A DNA stretch of 12,689 nt from Draconibacterium orientale. Lineage in GTDB: Bacteria; Bacteroidota; Bacteroidia; Bacteroidales; UBA1556. The notes below the pieces were generated by a model. The model saw only the letters and a list, made by a program, of their open reading frames with translations, ran no database searches and had not been told where the DNA came from. Shown piece by piece: positions 1 through 7,408 of this stretch. A program made the position numbers and the translations under genes. How positions within the stretch are numbered: the stretch's first letter is position 1; every line of letters starts with the position of its first letter. The stretch spans positions 1-12,689 of the forward strand of contig DZDC01000069.1 of NCBI GenBank assembly GCA_022736595.1, written 5' to 3'.

Positions 1-10
1 GTCATGCGAA

Positions 11-54
11 TTCCAAGTGACCTTAATGTAAAAAATAAAAAAGATCACTTGAAA
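11..54. repeat. Imperfect inverted repeat with 14-nt arms
   Basis: The arms at 11-24 and 41-54 are complementary at 12 of 14 positions around a 16-nt A-rich loop. Read as minus-strand RNA, both exceptions become U-G wobbles, so the hairpin is better in that direction; in plus-strand RNA they are C-A mismatches. No clear T-run follows either arm, so this is not a textbook intrinsic terminator. It could be an operator, a degenerate terminator for an unseen neighbour, or chance in AT-rich DNA. The rest of 1-190 holds nothing I recognise. Confidence 0.4.
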
Positions 55-192
55 TTGAAATATTTTGAATGTATCATGGGTATAACCTACCGCAATCCCC
101 ATGGCTGTCAGGTCGCAAAGCGTTGCACAAGGCCTACCTAATTGTCGAAATGATAAATGCAAATATTAAGTAAAAACGAGCATCCAAATTTC

Positions 193-200
193 TACCTTTG
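193..200 (+). promoter_or_regulatory. Bacteroidetes -7 promoter box for tgt
   Basis: TACCTTTG is an exact match to the Bacteroidetes sigma-ABfr -7 consensus TAnnTTTG and is followed by GCGCCCC, a common setting for such boxes. A transcript starting about 6-8 nt downstream would have a leader of roughly 20 nt before the tgt ATG at 228. No good TTTG/TTG -33 box is visible at the usual spacing of about 19 nt upstream, where the DNA is simply AT-rich. Confidence 0.6.
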
Positions 201-227
201 CGCCCCATATTTAATATTTAACTTCGC

Positions 228-1358
228 ATGAAATTCACCCTACAGCATAACGACCCCAAAAGCAACGCCAGAGCAGGTTTAATTGAAACGGATCACGGAA
301 CCATTCAAACTCCAATATTCATGCCTGTGGGCACCGCCGGCACTGTTAAAGCTGTACACATCAAAGAGTTAAGTGAAGATATTAAAGCTCAAATTATTCT
401 TGGCAATACCTACCATTTATACCTAAGACCAGGTTTAGAAGTGATGCGTGAGGCGGGAGGCTTACACAAATTTAATGGATGGAATCGGCCTATTCTTACC
501 GATAGCGGAGGCTACCAAGTATATTCACTGAGCGAAACACGCAAAATCAAGCCCGAAGGAGTTCACTTTAGAAGCCATATCGACGGATCGAAGCATCTTT
601 TCAGTCCCGAAAACGTTATGGATACCCAAAGGATCATTGGAGCTGATATCATGATGGCTTTTGACGAGTGCACTCCCTACCCTTGCGATTACGAATATGC
701 CAAGCGTTCGATGCACATGACCCACAGTTGGCTCGACCGCTGCGTGCAACGATTTAGCGAAACGGAACCCCTTTATGGTCATTCACAAACGCTCTTTCCG
801 ATTGTTCAAGGTAGTGTTTATGGCGATTTACGCAAAATATCGGCAGAATTTATCGCTTCAAAAAATGCTGAAGGCAATGCCATCGGAGGTCTATCAGTGG
901 GTGAACCTCATGAAATAATGTATGAAATGACTGCCTTAGTAAACAGCATTTTACCCAAAGACAAACCCCGTTATCTTATGGGTGTTGGCACTCCTTCCAA
1001 TATTTTAGAGGGCATCAGTTTGGGTGTAGATATGTTTGATTGCGTAATGCCTACCCGCAACGGTAGAAATGGAATGTTGTTTACTTCAGAAGGAATTATC
1101 AATATTAAAAACCAAAAATGGCAAAAAGATTTCAGTCCCATTGATAGCAATGGTTTAAGTTTTGTGGACAGTCAATACAGCCGAGCTTATTTGCGCCATT
1201 TGTTCACTTCCAACGAAAGTTTGGGACCCATGATTGCAAGTATTCACAATTTAGCCTTTTACCTTTGGTTGGTAGGTGAAGCCCGCAAGCATATTATCCA
1301 AGGCGATTTCAGCAGTTGGAAAGCCATGATACAACCCAAAGTCGAAAACCGACTATAA
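228..1358 (+). CDS. tgt: Queuine/preQ1 tRNA-guanine transglycosylase
   Basis: The enzyme exchanges guanine 34 in GUN anticodons (Tyr, His, Asn, Asp tRNAs) for preQ1, a step of cytoplasmic queuosine synthesis. The 376-residue length is normal for the family. Visible motifs are TDSGGYQ with the general acid/base Asp92, AFDEC (Asp146) and GGLSVGE (220-226) for base binding, and MFDCVMPTRNGRNG with the nucleophile Asp271. The C-terminal zinc site is degraded: where most bacterial enzymes have CxCxxC just before YSRAYLRHL, this protein has SNGLSFVDSQ (307-316) with no cysteine, although His340 of IHNL remains. From memory of Bacteroides TGTs this is a phylum trait, not damage. The ATG at 228 gives the family N-terminus (MKFTLQHNDPKSNARAG). 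The stop lies 1 nt from the stop of the convergent GH92 gene, leaving no room for a terminator. Identification is very secure. Confidence 0.97.
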   Translation: MKFTLQHNDPKSNARAGLIETDHGTIQTPIFMPVGTAGTVKAVHIKELSEDIKAQIILGNTYHLYLRPGLEVMREAGGLHKFNGWNRPILTDSGGYQVYSLSETRKIKPEGVHFRSHIDGSKHLFSPENVMDTQRIIGADIMMAFDECTPYPCDYEYAKRSMHMTHSWLDRCVQRFSETEPLYGHSQTLFPIVQGSVYGDLRKISAEFIASKNAEGNAIGGLSVGEPHEIMYEMTALVNSILPKDKPRYLMGVGTPSNILEGISLGVDMFDCVMPTRNGRNGMLFTSEGIINIKNQKWQKDFSPIDSNGLSFVDSQYSRAYLRHLFTSNESLGPMIASIHNLAFYLWLVGEARKHIIQGDFSSWKAMIQPKVENRL

Positions 1359-1359
1359 G

Positions 1360-4227
1360 TTACTTGATTACGATTTCATCCACAAAAACATAAGCCGGGA
1401 AACCAGCACCCCGATGCTCTTTTGGCAAGAGGCCATAATGCTTGGCTTTAAGTTTAATTACAGTATAAGCTTCCGATGGTAACGCATCAAAATTGATTTG
1501 ACGCATCTGTGACACTTCATCTTTCCAATTCACTTGAATGGCCTTTGTAGCAATGGGCGTAAAAGTAACACCATCTTTGCTTCCAAACAACTCAACCTGA
1601 GTTGGATACAATATCCAACTTCGGCTATCTTGTAACAAACCAATGCCTACACTTTTTAGTTTTCGAGCTTTATTAAAAGTAACCAGCGCTTCAAAATCAT
1701 TGCCTTGCACCCCTATCCATTCCCCTTTGCGCCAATTTTCATTACCACGGATACCATCAATAAGCGCATTTTCGCCACCTGATCTATATTGAGGATGAAC
1801 TTGTGAAAGCAGCGTAACTTTATAATCTGAGGGTATTTTGTAGAACTTTGCCTCGGTGACAAAACTTCTAAACTCAAGGGTATCTATTGCCACCGCTTTT
1901 ACAACGGTATTTTTAGTAACCAAAATAGGTTCTAGGTAAACTTTTCCATGAGCAATGGGATCGCTCCCATCTATGGTGTAATAAATTGGAAAACTTCCAA
2001 AAGGTAAATAAAGTTTTACCCAAAGGCTATCGACAAAGGATGCCGAAGCGGCTTCGATGATGGGATTTACCACGAAATTTGGGGGAGCTACTTCTTTGGG
2101 TGGAATGAGCTCTAGATTAGCATTTTTGGTTTTATTGGCTTCAAATACAAAAGTACCACCTTCCATTAAAACATTGTAAGCCAAATGGCTCTGAGTAGGA
2201 AAAGCCACGCCATTACGTTTGATGGTAACTTGTTTTGGAACCACGTTGCCTTGACCTTTTTTATCAAAAATCAAAGTATTTCCATTTTCAAGATTTATCT
2301 TTACTTCTTCAAAATGGGGATTATTTACTAAAAAAAACGAAGTTCCTGGCGTCACTTGATAAAGACCAATGCTACTCAAAACATACCACGCACTCATTTG
2401 TCCACAATCTTCATTACCAATAAGTCCATCGGGTTGGTCGGTATAAAATTCAGAGATGATTTTATTTATCAATTGGCGGGTTTTCTCAGGTTTTTCAACA
2501 AATTGATATAGGTATGCAATATGGTGACTGGGTTCATTTCCGTGGGCGTATTGACCAATCAATCCTGTAATATCCGCTTGTTCGCGACCTGTGGTTTGGG
2601 TAGAAGCGGCGAAAAGTGAGTCCAATTTTTGCTCAAAGGCCTCGGGACCTCCAGACAATTCAATCAATCCATAAATATCTTGAGGAACGAAGAACGAATA
2701 TTGCCAGGAGTTGGCTTCGGTGTAATGGTTATTCACCTCCCGAGCTTCAAAGGGCGAAAGCCAATTTCCGTTTTTGCGAGGCCGCATAAAGCCAGTGGAT
2801 GGATCGTATAGATTTTTCCAGTAAGAACTTCGTTTAATAAATTCATAGTAATCATCTGTCTTATTCAATTTTGTAGCCAACTGAGCAATGCACCAATCAT
2901 CATAGGCATATTCCAAAGTTTTACTCACACTTTCATGTTCTGCATCTACTGATAAATGGCCGTTGGCACTATAATATGGCAATCCTAAATGATCCCATCG
3001 AGCACTTTTTTTCGCTGCTTCAAAAGCCAAATTCAAATCAAATCCTGTAATATCCTTAGCCACAGCGTCTGTAATCACCGAAACCGAATGATAACCAATC
3101 ATGCAATCGGTTTCGTTAGAGGCCAGTTCCCAAACGGGCAATCTTCCACCTTGCTGATATTGAGATAGAAAAGTTTTAATAAAGTCCAAACTGCGCTTGC
3201 GATCAATCAAAGTATAAAGCGGATGCGTTGCCCTAAAGGTATCCCAGAGTGAAAAAACGGTATAATAATCAAAATCCTTCGCTTTATGAATTTTCATATC
3301 CATGCCTCGATAGCGTTGATCTACATCCGAAGCAATATTGGGATGAATCATAGTATGGTAAAGAGCTGTATAAAAAATAGTTAAATCCTTTTCTTGCTCA
3401 CTTTTAACTTCAATTTTCAAAAGTTCCTTTTGCCACGCTGCGATGGCTTGAAGCTTTATTTCATTAAAATCCCAAGCAGGAATTTCAGCTTCAAGATTTT
3501 TCTGAGCACCTTCCACATCAACAAATGAGAAACCCAATTTGGCCAAAAGTGATTTGTCGGAACTTTCAAAATCGAGACGTGCCAATCGTTGGTCTTTGCT
3601 TAATGTAATTTTAAAAGGAATCGAAAACTTCAAATATCCATAGGCATGTTGTTGGCGAGCCCAAGCAGCGCTTACTCTTTTCAACGATAAGGTATGGTCG
3701 TCGATAACTTTAATTTCAGCCGCCAATAACTCATCGCGATGGTGCAAATCGATAATTACACTCATTTTATTTTCAGGAAAAACATAATGATGCATTCCGC
3801 AGCGAGTGGTGGCCGTAAGTTCCACTTCTACCCCATTATCCAGATTTACTGAATAGCAACCCGCCGATGCTTCTTCTTGATCATGACTAAAAGTACTTTT
3901 GTAGTCAGCATTCTCTAAATCAAAAGTTTGTGTAACGGGCATCAATAAGAAATCGCCATAATCGCTCACTCCCGTGCCACTAAGATGGGTATGCGAAAAA
4001 CCGTAAATCACGCTATCGTTGTAATGATAGCCTCCACTTCCATCCCACGAATCATCGTTGCGAGTATCAGGGGAAAGTTGCACCATACCAAAAGGCAAAG
4101 TGGCACCAGGAAAGGTATGTCCATGTCCTCCAGTACCAATAAATGGGTTTACATAATCCACTATTTCTTTTTTACATGAAGTAAAAAAGGTTACCAAAAC
4201 CAAAGATAGAATTACAAACTTATTCAT
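1360..4227 (-). CDS. GH92 alpha-mannosidase lipoprotein with Fn3-like and F5/8C tail
   Basis: This is probably a calcium-dependent exo-alpha-mannosidase trimming alpha-mannose from N-glycans. A signal peptide ends in FFTSC, so Cys18 should be lipidated (envelope lipoprotein). The GH92 body (about 24-705) shows DYVNPFIGTGGHGHTFPG (24-41), YGFSHTHLSGTG (75-86), SLWDTFRATHPL (326-337), GNEPSHH (563-569) with the proposed catalytic acid Glu565, and GNEDCGQMSAWY (604-615). The family's late H-x-D-(I/L)-x-x-G-G motif reads Y-N-V-L-M-E-G-G (684-691), so the usual Asp looks replaced by Val686; linkage or activity may differ. Residues ~712-798 resemble a chitobiase C-terminal/Fn3-associated domain (YYTIDGSDP), and ~801-955 a discoidin-like F5/8C module (ALIDGIRG, SKDGVTF). 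It is the last gene of the operon; its ATG overlaps the GH2 gene end by 8 nt. Family call is secure; exact specificity is not. Confidence 0.93.
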   Translation of the reverse strand: MNKFVILSLVLVTFFTSCKKEIVDYVNPFIGTGGHGHTFPGATLPFGMVQLSPDTRNDDSWDGSGGYHYNDSVIYGFSHTHLSGTGVSDYGDFLLMPVTQTFDLENADYKSTFSHDQEEASAGCYSVNLDNGVEVELTATTRCGMHHYVFPENKMSVIIDLHHRDELLAAEIKVIDDHTLSLKRVSAAWARQQHAYGYLKFSIPFKITLSKDQRLARLDFESSDKSLLAKLGFSFVDVEGAQKNLEAEIPAWDFNEIKLQAIAAWQKELLKIEVKSEQEKDLTIFYTALYHTMIHPNIASDVDQRYRGMDMKIHKAKDFDYYTVFSLWDTFRATHPLYTLIDRKRSLDFIKTFLSQYQQGGRLPVWELASNETDCMIGYHSVSVITDAVAKDITGFDLNLAFEAAKKSARWDHLGLPYYSANGHLSVDAEHESVSKTLEYAYDDWCIAQLATKLNKTDDYYEFIKRSSYWKNLYDPSTGFMRPRKNGNWLSPFEAREVNNHYTEANSWQYSFFVPQDIYGLIELSGGPEAFEQKLDSLFAASTQTTGREQADITGLIGQYAHGNEPSHHIAYLYQFVEKPEKTRQLINKIISEFYTDQPDGLIGNEDCGQMSAWYVLSSIGLYQVTPGTSFFLVNNPHFEEVKINLENGNTLIFDKKGQGNVVPKQVTIKRNGVAFPTQSHLAYNVLMEGGTFVFEANKTKNANLELIPPKEVAPPNFVVNPIIEAASASFVDSLWVKLYLPFGSFPIYYTIDGSDPIAHGKVYLEPILVTKNTVVKAVAIDTLEFRSFVTEAKFYKIPSDYKVTLLSQVHPQYRSGGENALIDGIRGNENWRKGEWIGVQGNDFEALVTFNKARKLKSVGIGLLQDSRSWILYPTQVELFGSKDGVTFTPIATKAIQVNWKDEVSQMRQINFDALPSEAYTVIKLKAKHYGLLPKEHRGAGFPAYVFVDEIVIK

Positions 4228-6730
4228 GGATAAAGTATTGATTTAAAGTATGAATTTTAATTTTAGATAAAGTTGACTCGGAAATTTTTCCTTGTAACAC
4301 GTCAATTTCACGGGAAGTTTCGGGTAGGAGATCAAAGCCATTATCTGAAAAAATAACCCCTTCCGATTCCAAAAAAATTCCTTTTGCTAAAGCCTTTGAA
4401 GCAAAAATACGAATTTTATCTTCAGAAATTACCTCCAGTTTTATTTCAGCATTCTGCCAAAGCATAAGATTCCATTTCAAGGGATAAAAATACTGCTCAC
4501 AAACTACAACACTTGATTTTTTTACCACGGCATAAATCATATAATCTGCTGTATTTATATTCTTTACAGCATTTGGTTTCAATTCAAAATAAAAGTTATG
4601 AATTCCACTTTTAATATGATTGATGCTTATCGCTTCCGAAGCTAAAAGATCGCCATTCAAGCTGCGCCATTGCACCTCCAATCCTGCCCCACTTTGAGTA
4701 GATTGAAAGGAATGCAAACTTACCTTTAGCTCGTCGCCAATGGTATCTATGGCCAATAGCACAGGTGCAAAATCGCGTTTCATTTGATAATAAGCCAATT
4801 TTGGCACACTATAAAAATCAATTAACGACCAACTTACCACGGGCCAAGCATCGTTGAGTTGCCAAACCAAACTCCCCATCGACCGTGGCATAGCCAACCG
4901 ATGCGATTGAAAAGCAATACTCAACCCTTTAGCTTGGAGGTACTGCGAAAGGTAAATTTCGTCCTTTAAACTTTTTCCTACCTTTAAATCACGCAGCAGA
5001 TATTCATCGATGGTTTCAAATCCAATTCGATGTTTTTGGTGCGCCTTCAAAGCTTCACTTCCAAGAAACTGCTGCGAGGATTCGATAAATCGATTCAAAC
5101 TCGAAAAAGAAGGGAAAGCTTGAAATCCAAATTCAGAATTAAATCGCCCAGTTTTATTTTTATAGGTTTCAAAAGGAAATTTTCCCCACCAAACACCCCA
5201 ATAATGCACATCTCCCGTTCGATAACTGATATCAAGCCCCCAGCCATTGGCGGGAGAACTGGGATGATAGTCGGTTTGTCCATCAAATTCTTTCACAGCT
5301 TCTGCCAATAAAATATCAAAGAGTTTTTGGTAATCAGCCCAAATTATTGTTGAATCTTCGGCATTAAGTCCAAATTGTTTTTGCCAACCCCAATTGTACC
5401 AAGCTTCACTTATTTCGTTATTTCCGCACCACAATGCCAAGGAGGGATGCAGGGAAATTCTTTTAATCTGCTGCTCAGCTTCAATTTTCACATTGGCCAT
5501 AAAAAATGGGTCGGCAGGATACATATTGCCTGCAAACATAAAATCTTGCCACACCATGATTCCTAAGCTATCGCAGAGCTCATAAAAGTCGTCTGATTCG
5601 TAAACACCACCGCCCCACACTCGAAGCATATTGAGATGGGCATCCGACGCTAACTTCAATAAAAGTAGGTATTGTTCCCTTCTTTGTTCAGGTTTAAGAT
5701 GATGAACCGGAACCCAATTGGCACCCTTTGCAAATACTTCCTTTCCATTTACTTTAAAGTAAAAACTGCTTCCGATGCTATCTGATTGCTGAACCAAATC
5801 GATGGTTCTAATGCCAAAATTCCAAGTTTTTTGGTCATCGACTTTATCATCCTTAAGCACTTGAGTTTTGATGCTATACAAATGCGCATCTCCAGTTTCA
5901 TTGGGCCACCAAAGTTTAGGGTTGGGTAACTGAAAACTGATTTGAGCCACGCCCAGCTTATTAAATTTGATTTCTTTGGAAAACATCAACGAATCGCCGT
6001 CCTTTACCTCGACTTTAAGGTTCTTTTTTTGTTGATCGAGCACCTTCAAACTCACTTGAAGCTTTATTTCAGCAGTACCGTTTGGTAAAAAATGCTGGGT
6101 AAGTTTGGCGTTTTCAATTTTATTTTGTGGGTCGATTGAAAGTTCAACTTCCTTCCATATTCCACAACCTATTAAAGTGGGAGCCCAATCCCAACCCCAC
6201 TGAAAGGCTGCTTTTCGAGTAAAAGCACGAGCATCGCCAGGCAAATTATAGGGAAAATGCAAAGCCAACTCACTGGCTTTTTTGTTGGCAGGAAAAAATT
6301 CAATTTGCAGAATATTGTTGCCAACCTTCAAATATGGAAAAACATCCACCTGCCAAGATCGAAACATATTATCGGTTTGCAATACCAAATGTCCATTAAC
6401 ATAAACATTAGCATAAGTATCCAGCCCTTTAAAAATAAGGAATGCCGACTTCTTTGGAAAGGAAGAGGAATCGAGCTTAAAAGTAGTTTGATACTGCCAA
6501 ACTGTGGAATCTACCCAACCATAATGATTGGAATTAGCGTTTAAAAATGGATCCCCAATCTTTGAATTCTGATGCAAATCGAGGTAAATATTTCCTGGTA
6601 CATCAGCCGATAAAAACACAGAATCTTGCTGGCTTTTAAAGAACCATGGGTTGGATGATAAATCAATATTCTGACTAAATCCAAAGATTGATATCGTCAA
6701 CAAAATACAGAATAGCAACCCTTTAAACAT
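4220..6730 (-). CDS. GH2 beta-mannosidase
   Basis: This is a retaining exo-beta-mannosidase of the type that releases the Man-beta-1,4-GlcNAc mannose left once alpha-mannose is gone. A signal peptide (residues 1-20, ending GFSQ) sends it out of the cytoplasm, most likely to the periplasm; there is no lipobox Cys. Domain order is a sugar-binding jelly roll (~21-200, with FKGLDTYANVYVNG at 100-113 and QWGWDWAP at 177-184), an Ig-like domain (~205-310), a TIM barrel (~325-655) and a short C-terminal beta domain. Catalytic motifs are intact: WCGNNE with acid/base Glu439, and NSEFGFQAFPS with nucleophile Glu533. RVWGGGVYESD (370-380) and MVWQDFMFAG (392-401) are typical of mannosidases rather than GH2 galactosidases. 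The 836-residue length is normal. The start codon overlaps the cutC stop by 1 nt (TAATG), implying translational coupling. Confidence 0.93.
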   Translation of the reverse strand: MFKGLLFCILLTISIFGFSQNIDLSSNPWFFKSQQDSVFLSADVPGNIYLDLHQNSKIGDPFLNANSNHYGWVDSTVWQYQTTFKLDSSSFPKKSAFLIFKGLDTYANVYVNGHLVLQTDNMFRSWQVDVFPYLKVGNNILQIEFFPANKKASELALHFPYNLPGDARAFTRKAAFQWGWDWAPTLIGCGIWKEVELSIDPQNKIENAKLTQHFLPNGTAEIKLQVSLKVLDQQKKNLKVEVKDGDSLMFSKEIKFNKLGVAQISFQLPNPKLWWPNETGDAHLYSIKTQVLKDDKVDDQKTWNFGIRTIDLVQQSDSIGSSFYFKVNGKEVFAKGANWVPVHHLKPEQRREQYLLLLKLASDAHLNMLRVWGGGVYESDDFYELCDSLGIMVWQDFMFAGNMYPADPFFMANVKIEAEQQIKRISLHPSLALWCGNNEISEAWYNWGWQKQFGLNAEDSTIIWADYQKLFDILLAEAVKEFDGQTDYHPSSPANGWGLDISYRTGDVHYWGVWWGKFPFETYKNKTGRFNSEFGFQAFPSFSSLNRFIESSQQFLGSEALKAHQKHRIGFETIDEYLLRDLKVGKSLKDEIYLSQYLQAKGLSIAFQSHRLAMPRSMGSLVWQLNDAWPVVSWSLIDFYSVPKLAYYQMKRDFAPVLLAIDTIGDELKVSLHSFQSTQSGAGLEVQWRSLNGDLLASEAISINHIKSGIHNFYFELKPNAVKNINTADYMIYAVVKKSSVVVCEQYFYPLKWNLMLWQNAEIKLEVISEDKIRIFASKALAKGIFLESEGVIFSDNGFDLLPETSREIDVLQGKISESTLSKIKIHTLNQYFIHE

Positions 6731-7407
6731 TATTTTAAGTTTTGGAGTAATGCTTTAATTTCCGATTCAGAAGCCTTGCTTTGGTGGGGTAAAATGGCAG
6801 AACTATGGTAAAATTCGGTAATAAAAGTGCTTTTCAATTCTGAAATATTTTCAGATCTCACACTGCCACCGGCCACAAAGTGAATACGACCTTGGCTTGC
6901 GGTTTTCAATTGATTTAGAAGCGGTACACCCTCCAAAACTACCTTTTCACCACCACTGCTCAAAATATTTGCAAAGCCAAGTTGCATGGCAGAATCAAGA
7001 GCATCAAAGGGATTGGGGCAGCGATCGAAGGCGCGGTGAAGCGTGCATGGCAACAAACCAGCCGCTTCCAACAAAACGGAATTTACTTCCATATCAAGCT
7101 TTTTTTCAGCATTCAAAGCTCCGAAAACCAAACCATCAGCCCCTTCTGAACTAAAAATTTCAATTTCGGATTTCATTTTCCTTACGTCCTCAGCAGAATA
7201 GATAAAACTCTGAGCATGAGGTCGAATCATTACATAAATTGGAATATTGGTTATTTTGCGCAAGATCCTGAAATCCTCCAAAGCTGGAGTCAATCCACCT
7301 TGAGTATAATCGATACACAATTCGATTCGATGCACTCCCGAATTTGCGGCAATGATGGCTGATTGCAGATCGAAACAAGCCAACTCAAGTTTTGGTTGAA
7401 GATTCAT
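6730..7407 (-). CDS. cutC: CutC-family TIM-barrel protein
   Basis: The family is annotated as copper homeostasis protein CutC, but no enzymatic reaction is established. In E. coli the copper phenotype of cutC was traced to the sRNA MicL made from the same locus. Family marks seen here: RIELCIDYTQGGLTPA (27-42), MIRP (60-63), GADGLVFGAL (89-98), LHRAFDR (123-129), ILSSGGE (148-154) and VAGGSVRSENI (178-188). The 225 residues fit a compact single-domain TIM barrel. No signal peptide is present, so it should be cytoplasmic, unlike its three exported operon partners. The usual RPRGGDF loop reads RPHAQSF (62-68), losing an arginine, a glycine pair and an aspartate. It lies 1 nt after the GH20 stop and overlaps the GH2 start by 1 nt. 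A role in handling released sugars is an inference from context; family membership is secure. Confidence 0.9.
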   Translation of the reverse strand: MNLQPKLELACFDLQSAIIAANSGVHRIELCIDYTQGGLTPALEDFRILRKITNIPIYVMIRPHAQSFIYSAEDVRKMKSEIEIFSSEGADGLVFGALNAEKKLDMEVNSVLLEAAGLLPCTLHRAFDRCPNPFDALDSAMQLGFANILSSGGEKVVLEGVPLLNQLKTASQGRIHFVAGGSVRSENISELKSTFITEFYHSSAILPHQSKASESEIKALLQNLK

Positions 7408-7408
7408 A

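Noticed and set aside
1..141. Open frames reaching the left window edge on both strands
   Set aside because: The plus frame ends at a TAA at 139-141 and the minus frame could start at an ATG near 100, but neither translation resembles a known protein and an inverted repeat lies within them. Too short to call.
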